From Sphingobium indicum B90A (lineage in GTDB: Bacteria; Pseudomonadota; Alphaproteobacteria; Sphingomonadales; Sphingomonadaceae): a stretch of DNA of 64,000 nucleotides. The notes under the pieces were generated by a model. It was not told the origin of the DNA. It saw nothing but the letters and a program-made list of their open reading frames with translations, and did no database searches. Made by a program: the position numbers and the translations under genes. Each line of letters begins with the position of its first letter. Position 1 is the stretch's first letter. Positions 28,596-37,585 of the stretch are shown here, piece after piece. The stretch is from positions 372,001 through 436,000 of the forward strand of contig NZ_CP013070.1 in NCBI RefSeq assembly GCF_000264945.2, given 5' to 3'.

Positions 28596-29526
28596 CAACC
28601 TCCTCCTCGGAGGGGCCGGCCGCGTCCTCATTGGGACCGACCTCTCGCTCGTTGGCGCCCCCGCCATTCTGCCTGAACCCCTTGAGCATTTCCTCGAGAA
28701 GCGCGGCGTGATCGCGGCGGGGCGGCACGCGCTCCAGCGTGGCCGCGATCCGGGCGGCGATCTCGTCGGGCGAAAGCGAGTTCTGGAGCCGCTCGTCAAG
28801 CGCCCACTGCCGGCCGGGATGCACTACGTCCCACGGCGAGCGCTTGTTGGCCCGGGTCGAGGCGGCATCGCCATGCTTGCTCATGCCCCAACACGCCTTT
28901 GTTTCGGCATTCCACACGGGCCAAAACGTGCGGATGAGATGCTTCTCGGCCACAAGCTGAGCATTTGTGGCGCAGACTAGGCGGCGGGAGAGGAAGTCCT
29001 CAAGTCGGATGGGTGACAGGCCATTGGGCAGTTGATCAGCATATCCGGCGGCGGTCGCGATCGTGCCCGCATGCTCCAGAAGGCGCGCCGTCAAGCGCGC
29101 GCCTTGCTCGCGGGTGGTGCTGGCATCATCGTTCGCCGGGTCGGCCTTGCCGACATAGATTGGGGTCTCGGACCGGGAGATCCCGGCGTAGAGCGGATGA
29201 TCACCAGAATAATAGATCGCGTAGACACCCGAGCCATAAGACGACCTGATATCGGTCAATCGAACCAACGGCTGGGCGAGCAGCGCCAAGGACACCATGC
29301 GACCCACGATCTTGGGATCGGAGGGATCGAAGGTCGCGCTTGGCATGCGCACGGTGTCAGTGACAGCTCGCGCCGTCTCCACGGCCACCGCATGCGCCGA
29401 CAGACCCTCGCGGATTCGCCGAACCACGGCCTGTGGTGGGTTCTCGCCAGCGGCGGCGAGCACCGCGTCGAGCGCGTCCTGCAAGGCATTGATCGCTGCG
29501 CGATCCGGTGACAGTGCCATTCCCAC
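28579..29526 (-). CDS. Eco29kI-family GIY-YIG restriction endonuclease
   Basis: 315 residues. The central part has the GIY-YIG core with a double-tyrosine first motif (SGVYAIYYSGDHPLY, residues 99-113) and TPIYVGKADP (121-130), then TREQGARLTARLLEHAGTI, AEKHLIRTFWPVWNAE and CWGMSKHGDA, the layout of Eco29kI-type enzymes. Eco29kI itself cuts CCGCGG. The specificity here is not proven, but the match and the adjacent C5 methylase make this the cutting enzyme of a type II system. The C-terminal 30 residues are low-complexity Gly/Glu-rich. Either Met1 or Met3 could be the start. Confidence 0.88.
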   Translation of the reverse strand: MGMALSPDRAAINALQDALDAVLAAAGENPPQAVVRRIREGLSAHAVAVETARAVTDTVRMPSATFDPSDPKIVGRMVSLALLAQPLVRLTDIRSSYGSGVYAIYYSGDHPLYAGISRSETPIYVGKADPANDDASTTREQGARLTARLLEHAGTIATAAGYADQLPNGLSPIRLEDFLSRRLVCATNAQLVAEKHLIRTFWPVWNAETKACWGMSKHGDAASTRANKRSPWDVVHPGRQWALDERLQNSLSPDEIAARIAATLERVPPRRDHAALLEEMLKGFRQNGGGANEREVGPNEDAAGPSEEEVGGADD

Positions 29527-29581
29527 CCCCTCGCCGGGCGGGCGCCAGCGAATCAGATATCGTCAATCCCGCGCGACCTAG

Positions 29582-30742
29582 CTAGGCGGCGCGGCGCCGT
29601 GACGCCAGCGCTCGGACGCCGCCCAGGAGATCAACGACGCGGCGCGCCGCCGCCTCGGCGAGAGGCACCGGAACGGCGTTGCCCATTTGGCGCATGCTCT
29701 CGCTCCACGAGCGCGGAAAGCTGAACGCATCCGGCAAGCCGACGAGGCGCGCGGCCTCGCGCTTGGTGAAATAGCGCACCGAGCCATCGTCGCGCACCAT
29801 CATGTTCTCACCGCCCGGGACCCCGTGATCGCCCGCCTTGAGCGCCTTCGCCGGCAGGTCGAGCGGACTACCGGTGTGACCCGCGTAGACACGCGCGCCA
29901 TGCTGCGCGACGTGACCATTCTCGCCATTGGGTTCGCCGAGATCAACGAGCACATCACGGACGGTCCGCCAGGGTTCGCCCTGGGGCTCGACACTCGCCG
30001 CGCGAATGGCGGCGACACGCCGCTGATCGTCACGCCGCGACGGCGCGGCGCGGCGCTTCAGGCCATGCCGATCCCAATAGGTCCCGGTGACATACTGGTC
30101 CCAGAGCAAGCGGTCGCGCGAGTGGGTCGCCGGCATCGGCGTCGGCTCGACACCCTGATCCGCCCTCAGCCCGATAATGATCACACGGTGACGAATCTGC
30201 GCCGCGCCGAGATCGGCAGCGTTGACCACCTGCCAGCAGGCGCGATACTCGCGATCGGCGTCGCTGCCGCGCAGTCGCGCGGTGTGATCCGCCAACGCCT
30301 CGCCCGGCCGGCGCGTGATCGATGGCCGCTCAAGATGCGCCACGATCCAATCCAGATACTCGCGAAAGCGGGGACCAGCGAGATTGCGGACATTCTCGAA
30401 AAGGAACGCGCGGGGTCGGCCCTCGCGCACGGCGCGGACCGCCTCAGGCCACATGTCGCGCGTGTCGGCCTGACCCATCTTCTTGCCGCCAATCCCGAAC
30501 GGCTGACAGGGCGGGCCGCCGGAGATGAGGTCGAGTCCACGATGGGCCGACCAGTCAATGTCACGGACATCGAGCTGATCCATTGGCCAGTGCGCGACAT
30601 GCGCGACGCCGGCCGCGCGGTTGTGGCGCACCGTCTCCACCGCGTCGAAGTCGAACTCGGCCATCAGCTCATGTCGAAAGCCCAGGAGGGACATTCCCAT
30701 CGCCAATCCGCCGCATCCGGCGAAGAGTTCAGCGCTCCGCAT
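29582..30742 (-). CDS. DNA (cytosine-5)-methyltransferase
   Basis: 386 residues with all key C5-methylase motifs: AELFAGCGGLAMG (SAM binding), ISGGPPCQPFG with catalytic Cys79, LFENVRN (Glu116), AAQIRHRVIIIG (Gln182/Arg184/Arg186) and MRQMGNAVPVPLA at the C-terminus. The target-recognition region lies between about residues 200 and 290. It protects host DNA from the endonuclease encoded 55 bases downstream. It starts 12 bases after the small ribbon-helix-helix gene, behind GGAGAAGG. Confidence 0.96.
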   Translation of the reverse strand: MRSAELFAGCGGLAMGMSLLGFRHELMAEFDFDAVETVRHNRAAGVAHVAHWPMDQLDVRDIDWSAHRGLDLISGGPPCQPFGIGGKKMGQADTRDMWPEAVRAVREGRPRAFLFENVRNLAGPRFREYLDWIVAHLERPSITRRPGEALADHTARLRGSDADREYRACWQVVNAADLGAAQIRHRVIIIGLRADQGVEPTPMPATHSRDRLLWDQYVTGTYWDRHGLKRRAAPSRRDDQRRVAAIRAASVEPQGEPWRTVRDVLVDLGEPNGENGHVAQHGARVYAGHTGSPLDLPAKALKAGDHGVPGGENMMVRDDGSVRYFTKREAARLVGLPDAFSFPRSWSESMRQMGNAVPVPLAEAAARRVVDLLGGVRALASRRRAA

Positions 30743-30754
30743 CTTCGCCTTCTC

Positions 30755-30931
30755 CTAATCCAACGGAAGCATCGGCCCGCCGGCACGATGCTCCAGAAAT
30801 CTCTCAATGGCCTTGCGCACCAGCCAAGCGACCTTCACGCCGTCGGCCTCCGCCAGTCTCTCCAGCTCGGCCTTCTGGCGACGGCTCAAAGTCGTCGTGA
30901 CCCTCTCGGCGTCGCGGCCATCCTTGCCCAT
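30755..30931 (-). CDS. ribbon-helix-helix (CopG/Arc-type) small regulator
   Basis: 58 residues beginning MGKDGRDAERVTTTLSRRQK. The strand ERVTTTL followed by helices KAELERLAEADG and VAWLVRKAIERFLEHR is the ribbon-helix-helix pattern of CopG/Arc-like repressors. It is the first gene of the restriction operon, 12 bases before the methylase, and the repeated dyads just upstream (30941-30986) are candidate operators. It is shorter than most ORF cut-offs and could be missed in automatic annotation. Its role as operon regulator is inferred. Confidence 0.75.
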   Translation of the reverse strand: MGKDGRDAERVTTTLSRRQKAELERLAEADGVKVAWLVRKAIERFLEHRAGGPMLPLD

Positions 30932-30940
30932 TCAACGTCT

Positions 30941-30986
30941 CCGCAGCGGTCCGCGGCATTCCGCGGCGTTTCGGCACAATGCCGAA
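30941..30986 (-). promoter_or_regulatory. tandem CCGCGG dyads and palindrome before the restriction operon
   Basis: Two CCGCGG palindromes (30951-30956 and 30961-30966) are spaced exactly 10 bp, one helical turn, next to the dyad CCGCAGCGG (30941-30949). Beyond them is the perfect palindrome TTCGGCA-CAA-TGCCGAA (30970-30986). They lie 10 to 55 bases upstream of the ribbon-helix-helix start. A possible promoter reads TTGAGT, 17 bases, CATTGT on the minus strand across this region. The one-turn spacing fits ribbon-helix-helix operators, and CCGCGG is also the Eco29kI target. Confidence 0.55.
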
Positions 30987-31171
30987 TTTCGCCGCACGAC
31001 TCAATCATAATCGAGACAATGGAACAGATCAAGAACATAAGGCGTCGCTCGCGGGTGGAGTCGTTCCCGGCGGCAACGCCGCCATTTGTCACCTAACAAA
31101 CGCCTGAACGCCGGTGGAAGCGCCGCGCGAATCCGCCACTAGCACCGAAAAGTGGTCGTCACTAGAGCGGG

Positions 31172-31666
31172 TTAGCTGACGCGACCGCCTCCGAGCGCCC
31201 TCCGCGCTCGCGATCGCGGCGTCCACTGCGCGGAGCGGGCGCTTGTCTGCTGCAACCAGAACAGCGGCTCGCCGTACACGCGCTCGTCATAGCGAAGCCG
31301 CTCGTAGATGCTGACGATGATCCCGTCCGGATCGGCTTCACGCTGGAGGATGTGTCCGTCCTGCTCGGCTTGCCGCCAGCCTATGTCGATGTCGCTATCG
31401 AGATATCTGTTGGCGAGAAGCTCCGCATCTTGCGCCGCGAGGTCGATCCCATCGATGATGTGGCACTGATCCGTCTGGCGGATGGCGAATTTCAGCGCGA
31501 TGGTGCACCGCTGGCGATAGACGACAGGGGCGGCACCGACCTGACGGATGACATCGCCGCGCTCGTCGAAGCCTGTGAGCAGGGAAGCAACCCCCGTGTG
31601 ATGTTCCTGGAGGCTATTGGTCGGCGCCTCACAGACTATGAGCGCGGCCGCTAGGATGCTTCTGCT
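31172..31666 (-). pseudogene. possible gene remnant; open in both strands
   Basis: On the minus strand a frame stays open for 165 codons from 31666 to a TAA at 31172, with the third codon position richer in GC than the first, as in real genes here, and with natural-looking text (AALIVCEAPTNSLQEHHTGV, DGHILQREADPDGIIVSIYE). It has no ATG, GTG or TTG near its 5' end. The exactly antisense plus frame (31352-31654) starts with GTG and is also open. I favour a 5'-truncated minus-strand gene at the border of the defence island; no family was recognised. Confidence 0.3.
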
Positions 31667-32130
31667 TCACTTGGCGAAGCGTGGTGATGGCGCTTGCCCG
31701 TGACAGCACGAGCCCGATACAAGGGCGCGCGAGCCTCGTCCGCGAAGCCTAACTGCTACCCGGAAGCTGACAATCCGCTTCCGGCCAGCTGGAGCCGATC
31801 AGCAGCCTGACTGCACCGCGCCAAATCTAGGCCGTTCAACTGGGAATTTAGCGCGCCCGTGGGCGGTCAGTCCGCTTATGACCGGGGCTGGGACTTACCA
31901 GTCATTCCGCCGCCACAAGGCCAACGACAGGTCATTCGCCAAAACCAGACATCCGCACCGACCTGCCCCCGAGTGTAACCCGCACTTCTAGCGATCAATT
32001 GCATCCAACTTGATCGGCTTGAGCTTAGATATGTTCTCATTGGAGCCGCCGATCTGTATATCTCTCCGAAGGCCGTGTTCGGCATCACTTTGGAGGGGGC
32101 CATGGACGGGTTAGGGTCTTCAGAGGCGCG
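31667..32130. other. intergenic region before the second defence pair
   Basis: About 460 bases between the possible remnant and the nuclease/helicase pair. I see no gene. The last 130 bases are somewhat less GC-rich and probably carry the promoter of the pair. Confidence 0.35.
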
Positions 32131-32931
32131 ATGCCTCTCACGCTGATACCGATATCGCATGGAACTCTTTGTCATGGCTCGCGGTGGACCGTTTCCGACG
32201 AGGACGATCTTGCCAGCAAGGTCGCGCGCTTGGCGCTTGGGCAGACGCGACATGTAGCAGCGATCCTGACCGGTATCGACAAACGGCCGCCTGTCACCCG
32301 CGCGGACACGGCGGCCGGTGCGATCAAACTGCTGACCGTGCCGAAGGATAAGCCCCCGTATCATCGCGATGGCTGGGTTTTCCAGGCGATCTCATGGATC
32401 GCGGCGCACCGTGCCGATGCCGGAGCGGTGATCCGCGCGCCGCATATGATTCATGCGCACAAGGGCTTTGATGGCTTCCAGTTGAAACTCGATGAGTCCG
32501 GCCAGACCGTCTCAGCGGTGGTGATTTTCGAGGACAAGGCGACGGAGAACCCGCGCAGCACGATCGCTGGAGATGTGTGGAAAGGCATCCGAGATCTGGA
32601 AAGCGGACTGCGCATGAACGAACTGATCCCGGAGGCTGGCGGCCTACTCGAAGCCCACCAGCAACGATTTCCCGAACTCGATATTGACGGTGCGGTGGAA
32701 CGGATAGCCTGGGAGGAAGCCCGGCATTTTCGTGTCGCGGTCACAGCCGACATAGCTCATGACAATGACGACGCGCGAGCTGCACTGTTTAAGGGGTTTG
32801 ACGAGGTTGCGCCTGGGCTCGCGAGTCGCCGCCAAGCGGAAACCATTGCGATCCCGAAGCTGCGCGACTGGATGAAGGCTTTTTCGGCTAAGGCGATCAA
32901 GCAAATCGAGGCATGGCGGGACGATGTTTGA
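32131..32931 (+). CDS. HamA-like PD-(D/E)XK nuclease protein (Hachiman-type pair)
   Basis: 266 residues. The centre reads AHKGFDGFQLKLDESGQTVS then AVVIFEDKATENPRSTI, giving Asp114 and Glu134-x-Lys136, a PD-(D/E)XK nuclease pattern. In Hachiman systems HamA (DUF1837) is such a nuclease and is always followed by an SF2 helicase, HamB. Here the helicase start overlaps this stop by eight bases. The remaining helices (GDVWKGIRDLESGLRMNELI) also suit that family. A related nuclease/helicase pair such as AbpAB is the alternative. The assignment is by motif and context only. Confidence 0.6.
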   Translation: MPLTLIPISHGTLCHGSRWTVSDEDDLASKVARLALGQTRHVAAILTGIDKRPPVTRADTAAGAIKLLTVPKDKPPYHRDGWVFQAISWIAAHRADAGAVIRAPHMIHAHKGFDGFQLKLDESGQTVSAVVIFEDKATENPRSTIAGDVWKGIRDLESGLRMNELIPEAGGLLEAHQQRFPELDIDGAVERIAWEEARHFRVAVTADIAHDNDDARAALFKGFDEVAPGLASRRQAETIAIPKLRDWMKAFSAKAIKQIEAWRDDV

Positions 32932-35900
32932 TCCTGTCACGATCGACCTTATCAGAGGCGCACCGCCACTTGGCGACCTCGACTTTTCCGAGCTGCCCCA
33001 ACGCTTCACCAATGCCTTCGCCGAAATCGTCGCAGCGCGAGTCCGGCTGCGAGGTGCCACAACGGTCGAGCAGCGCGGCGAAGCCTTTATTGAGCTGCTT
33101 TCGGAGATGCGCCGTCTGGCGGCGGCGCAGGAGCTGCTCGTCGCAACTGCGCCGGAGCGTGCCGACCGCGCCTCGGCCGCATTCGTGGCCGGCACCGCAC
33201 ACCAGCTGTGCCTCATGGCCGAGACCGTCGTAGCCGAAGGCGAGCCGTGTTTTTCCAGCATTAACGCTATCCATGCCGATCATGACATCTGCGCGACGCT
33301 GCTGTTCTTGATCGCGGACTCGCAGAGCGACGCTGCCGAGATGGCCAAGCGGCTCAAGCGTCCGGACGGCGACCTGAGCGCCGAAGGTCGACTGGTCGCC
33401 GCGATCGCCGACTTGGCTAATGGCCGTCTGCGCGAAGTGATCACCAGCGAGGTCGACGAAGACAATTTCGAATTCTACGATCCTCCATCTGATACAACCG
33501 CCAGCGGTATCGCAGTGGAAGCGCTTCTTCGCCGGCTGCACGCGGGCGTCATCCAGCTCGCGCGTGAGCTGCTCGTTCCACCACACGAGGGCGTCGCGGC
33601 GGATGCGATCCCGGAATCGCGCCGCATTTTCGCCCAGGTGCGCGACCTTTCCGTCACCCCGATTGAAGGTGTGTTCGAAGAGGATGGTCCCGAGGTCTTC
33701 AGTTCCTTTCCCGGTCCGCTCCACATCGCCAAGCTGCTGCTGGCGGTGTCGGGCGATCTGGCCGAAGCAGCACTTTGCCGGGTTCCTGCGCCGAATGGCA
33801 TCGACCCAAGCGCGTGGTGGCAGGTCATTCGCCGGGCCGCGCGCAAGCGCCCCTATCTCTGGCGAAATCACCGCGAGGCGCTGGAGAAGGGCTATCTCGC
33901 GAAAGGCGTTTCGGCGGCGGTCAGCTTCCCAACCGGGGGAGGCAAGTCGACGCTGGCAGAACTTAAGATCGCTGCGGCGCTGCTTGGCGGCGGACAGGTC
34001 GTTGTGCTCGCGCCGACACTGGCGTTGGTCGACCAGACCGCCTTCACGCTTGGCAATGCGTTTAAGGACTATACCGTTCTCGGCGATCTCGACGACGAGA
34101 TCACCTTCTCCGACGTCCTCGAGCTTCCGGAGATAATCGTCACCACGCCCGAGCGCTGTCTCGTGCTGCAGTCGATACAGCCGGAAGCATTCGCGCAGGT
34201 CGCGCTCGTTGTGTTCGACGAGTGCCACCTCATTCATCCTCGCGAATCCGACCGCAGCCGGCGGGCGATCGACGCAATGCTGTGTATCCTAAATCTCACT
34301 AGCTATGCGCCCGGTGCCGACCTGTTGCTCGTATCTGCGATGATGCAGAACGCCGAAGAGATGGCCGGCTGGGTGGCCGAGCTCACCGGCCGCCCTTGCC
34401 TCCCGCTCGACCTCGCTTGGAAGCCGACCCGCCAGGCCCGCGGCTGCGTGGCCTATGAAGCCGCGCGCATCACCGAGCTCAACGAACTGCTCGCCACGGA
34501 ACAGCTCACCGCGACCACTAAGGGCGTGCCCAAGCCTCTCGCAAGCCGCCTCGATGCGGCGCCCTTTGCCTTTTTCTGCCTGCGGCAGACCTGGGCGACC
34601 CGCAAGCGCGACGACTATGCGCTGATGGCGCTGCTTGACGAGGCGGTGCCGTTCGCGACCGGCGTGTCAGAAAAATCCGGCGACTGGTATATGACGCCGA
34701 ACGGCAACATCGTCGCGGGTACGATCGCCGCGGCAGCAGCCGAGGACGGCCTCAAGACCCTGACCTTCGTCCAGAGTACGATCGCCGCCGAATCCACCGT
34801 CCGGCATTTTCGTAGCCTGCTGCCCAAGCGTCGCGTCGTGCTCACCGAGGAGGAGCAAGGTTGGCGCAAGCTGGTCGAGGAAGAGATGGGCGGGCCGCAG
34901 CACTGCTATCTCAAGCTAGACGCTTCCGGCCAGGTTGATGGGAGCGCCACCAGCCATCACGGCCAGCTGCTTAAGCCCGAGCGCATGCTGCACGAGTCGT
35001 TATTCAAGCGGCGTGACGGTGTCGACGCCCTGTTCGCAACTTCGACCCTGGCGCAGGGCATGAACCTGCCGAGTGACGTGGTCCTGATCGCCGGCGACAG
35101 CCGCTGGGACGTGTCGGACGACAAGTTCAAGCAGCTGGACGCGCACGAACTGCTCAATGCCGCCGGCCGGGCCGGGCGTGCGGGCGAAGGCGGCCAGGGC
35201 TTTGTGCTGGTGGTGCCGAGCAAGATCATAAACATCGATGATGTTGACAATACGATCCATCGCCACTGGATGTCGCTCCAGAGCATCTTCTCGCAGTCGG
35301 ACCAGTGCTTGCAGATCGATGACCCGATAACCGGCCTGCTGGATCGCATCCACATGCATGCGCACGAAGGCAATGAGGACTATTTCCTTGCCCGACTGCC
35401 AGTCGGCGAGTCGGATGCGCCCGACGAACCCGCCAAGGCCATGATCCGTCGATCCTTCGCCGCGTACCGCAAGCGCCAGGAAGGCAAGGCCGAGTGGATT
35501 GAAAGCCGCATCGTCGCAGCGCTTGCGCGCCGTGACGAGCTGGCGCCGAAGCAGGACCTGAACTGGCTCGAGCGAGTGGCTGCCTCCGCGGGGCTACCCT
35601 ATGAGGTCGTCGCCAGCCTGGCCGCGCTGATCGAGGCGGGGGCGTTTGACGGTGACAGCACGGACTGCATGAATAGGTTGTTTGAGTGGATCGAGGCCAA
35701 CCCGACCTGGTTGATGCACCTGATCAGGCCCAACGACATCGAAGGGCTGTTTGGGAAGGACTATCGTGCGATCGCCGGCAATGCCGCCAAGGCGAAGGTC
35801 GCCTTGCCGCAGATCAGGCCGCTGCTGACCGCATGGATGGCGGGAAAGCCGCTCTGCGAACTCGAACGGGCGATCGGAACCAAGGAGCATCTTATCAAGA

Positions 35901-36244
35901 CCTGCGAGACCGCGCGGCACTTCGCGGTTCGCCTTGTTCCGGACTTGGCCTTCGTCGCCGGCCTGCCGGCACGCATACTCGCGGCAAGAGCCGTGGCGGC
36001 TGGAAAAGAGCCTGTCATGCCGATTGTCTTGCAGACTTTGAGCGGCGTGGTCCGCAAGGGCTGCGCAAGCGCTGAGCAACTCGCGAACGCGGTGCATCTG
36101 AACTCGGATTCACGGCCCGCTGCTCGTGCGCAGTTCCTGCAGATCGAGCGCCATATTCCAGCGGGCGAACCCTTCGAGACTTTTGACACCGTCCTTGAGC
36201 GGGTCCGGCATGCTCATCTGCTCGCAATGTTCGACGAACTCTAG
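32924..36244 (+). CDS. HamB-like DEAD/DECH-box SF2 helicase
   Basis: 1106 residues. After a 320-residue helical N-terminus without recognised motifs comes a Ski2-like helicase core: AVSFPTGGGKSTLAELKIAA (Walker A, Lys341), VLAPTLALVDQ, IIVTTPERC, LVVFDECHLIHP (Asp432), LLLVSAMMQNAEEMAGW, then in the second lobe FATSTLAQGMNLPSD and LNAAGRAGRAGEGGQGFVLV. The long C-terminal 300 residues are helical and unassigned. Together with the upstream nuclease it forms a two-gene defence module. The upstream overlap implies coupled translation. Confidence 0.85.
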   Translation: MFDPVTIDLIRGAPPLGDLDFSELPQRFTNAFAEIVAARVRLRGATTVEQRGEAFIELLSEMRRLAAAQELLVATAPERADRASAAFVAGTAHQLCLMAETVVAEGEPCFSSINAIHADHDICATLLFLIADSQSDAAEMAKRLKRPDGDLSAEGRLVAAIADLANGRLREVITSEVDEDNFEFYDPPSDTTASGIAVEALLRRLHAGVIQLARELLVPPHEGVAADAIPESRRIFAQVRDLSVTPIEGVFEEDGPEVFSSFPGPLHIAKLLLAVSGDLAEAALCRVPAPNGIDPSAWWQVIRRAARKRPYLWRNHREALEKGYLAKGVSAAVSFPTGGGKSTLAELKIAAALLGGGQVVVLAPTLALVDQTAFTLGNAFKDYTVLGDLDDEITFSDVLELPEIIVTTPERCLVLQSIQPEAFAQVALVVFDECHLIHPRESDRSRRAIDAMLCILNLTSYAPGADLLLVSAMMQNAEEMAGWVAELTGRPCLPLDLAWKPTRQARGCVAYEAARITELNELLATEQLTATTKGVPKPLASRLDAAPFAFFCLRQTWATRKRDDYALMALLDEAVPFATGVSEKSGDWYMTPNGNIVAGTIAAAAAEDGLKTLTFVQSTIAAESTVRHFRSLLPKRRVVLTEEEQGWRKLVEEEMGGPQHCYLKLDASGQVDGSATSHHGQLLKPERMLHESLFKRRDGVDALFATSTLAQGMNLPSDVVLIAGDSRWDVSDDKFKQLDAHELLNAAGRAGRAGEGGQGFVLVVPSKIINIDDVDNTIHRHWMSLQSIFSQSDQCLQIDDPITGLLDRIHMHAHEGNEDYFLARLPVGESDAPDEPAKAMIRRSFAAYRKRQEGKAEWIESRIVAALARRDELAPKQDLNWLERVAASAGLPYEVVASLAALIEAGAFDGDSTDCMNRLFEWIEANPTWLMHLIRPNDIEGLFGKDYRAIAGNAAKAKVALPQIRPLLTAWMAGKPLCELERAIGTKEHLIKTCETARHFAVRLVPDLAFVAGLPARILAARAVAAGKEPVMPIVLQTLSGVVRKGCASAEQLANAVHLNSDSRPAARAQFLQIERHIPAGEPFETFDTVLERVRHAHLLAMFDEL

Positions 36245-36304
36245 CAACTCTGGATCAACCAATCAGCCTAGCCGGCCGCGACCGAGGGTGACTCATGGCG
36301 ACGG

Positions 36305-37330
36305 TCAAAGCGTGAGCATGTCGGCATAGTCCAACATTGGCCCAATCGAGAGAAAGACGGGCTTCAACGGAGCCGACGGCCTGCGCTTTGGCCGGAAGAC
36401 AATCCGTGCCTCCTTTTGGTAGGCGTACCCGAAGTGCTTCGCCATTTCGGGCACCCTGAACTTCGAATAATCTCGGTACGGATCGTAATAGATCACGCTG
36501 CCTTCCATCGGCTCGTAGTCCGGGTTCGATGCGAGGAAAGTAGAGATCAGCCGTTGCTTGAATCGAATGGGATCGTGGATCACGATCGCCGCGTCGGCCT
36601 CAAAGTCCGTTGGCATCCGATAGTGGATGTGTTCGCAAAGGCTGACGAGAAAATAGTCATCGAACACGAGGGGCAGGACGATGTCGTCGTCGTTGAACTC
36701 CAAGCGGTGCCCTTGGAAATCTAAATACGTCCGATTCTCCATCCGCTCCCGCCAAGTGGGAATGAAGAACGTCCGGCTGGTCTCGTCGTCGCGGACAGCG
36801 CTGAGGAGGTTTGCGTCGTTATAGAGTCCCGCGTTAGCGATCCTCATCTCGCCATGTTTAAACATCGGTTCGAGGAACTGGCGCTTGCCATATTTGACGA
36901 GGATAGGCCCTGTCGGGGTCGAGTAGCCTTCAAAGAGCGTTACACCGACCGGCGTCCCCTTCTCGAAATATTTGAGCAGCGGCGCACGCGCCCTGCCGAT
37001 CACCTCGTCAGGCGGCATGCCATTTCGTCTCGCCCCGTATTCCTCGAGCATATGGGTGAAGACCTGCATGTATTCGTCAGTCTCCGACATCGCGACCATC
37101 GTGATCTGGCCTTGCGGACTGACCTCCATGGCGTTCATAAAGATGTTGCAGAAGCGCTCAGCCACCCGGTCCTCTGGCGCCCCGAGTAGGTAGGGCCGCG
37201 CGAGATACGCGTGACGCCAGACCTCATGGAGAGCCAAGCGGGCAGGCTGCTCCGACTTCCACTCATAGTGGCGGCGCCTGGCCTCTACAGCCTCATGCCG
37301 CTCGCGAATCTGCTCCACGCTCACTTTCAT
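36305..37330 (-). CDS. hypothetical protein, possibly DUF2971-related
   Basis: 341 residues, soluble. Sequences such as GEMRIANAGLYNDANLLSAV, YFLVSLCEHIHYRMPTDFEA and GYAYQKEARIVFRPKRRP recall DUF2971-type proteins often found in defence and phage regions, but the match is loose. It is convergent with the helicase gene and ends 60 bases from it. The ATG start is preceded by a long AT-containing leader. The function is unknown. Confidence 0.75.
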   Translation of the reverse strand: MKVSVEQIRERHEAVEARRRHYEWKSEQPARLALHEVWRHAYLARPYLLGAPEDRVAERFCNIFMNAMEVSPQGQITMVAMSETDEYMQVFTHMLEEYGARRNGMPPDEVIGRARAPLLKYFEKGTPVGVTLFEGYSTPTGPILVKYGKRQFLEPMFKHGEMRIANAGLYNDANLLSAVRDDETSRTFFIPTWRERMENRTYLDFQGHRLEFNDDDIVLPLVFDDYFLVSLCEHIHYRMPTDFEADAAIVIHDPIRFKQRLISTFLASNPDYEPMEGSVIYYDPYRDYSKFRVPEMAKHFGYAYQKEARIVFRPKRRPSAPLKPVFLSIGPMLDYADMLTL

Positions 37331-37384
37331 AGTTGATTAGATAGCATCTCCGTCGCACCGAGCATCACATGCGGTGCGTCAGGA

Positions 37385-37585
37385 TCACCACGGCAGTTCA
37401 TCGATAAACAGGATCAATTCCTGGAAATCCGCGGGCCCAAATCCAAAGGCATGCCCGCTCTCGTTACGGGAAAATCGCGCGACTGCATCGATCACGGCGG
37501 CACTGAACCCTTCGTGGCGGGGATCGTGTTCGGCTTGCCATGCGCTGAGCGCCGCGAGGCGCGCAACGTAGCCGGATGGTTTCAA
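37385..37585 (-). CDS. small hypothetical protein
   Basis: 66 residues with a TTG start that overlaps the stop of an open 66-codon minus frame upstream (37582-37782, which may itself be a small gene). The product, MKPSGYVARLAALSAWQAEH then FGFGPADFQELILFIDELPW at the end, has high GC3 and a natural composition. No family was recognised. Both small frames lie at the right end of the defence island. Confidence 0.4.
   Translation of the reverse strand: MKPSGYVARLAALSAWQAEHDPRHEGFSAAVIDAVARFSRNESGHAFGFGPADFQELILFIDELPW

Noticed and set aside
22495..37330. DISARM or BREX system
   Set aside because: Although a C5 methylase and helicases are present, there is no DrmB, phospholipase-D, PglZ, BrxL or Lon-type gene.
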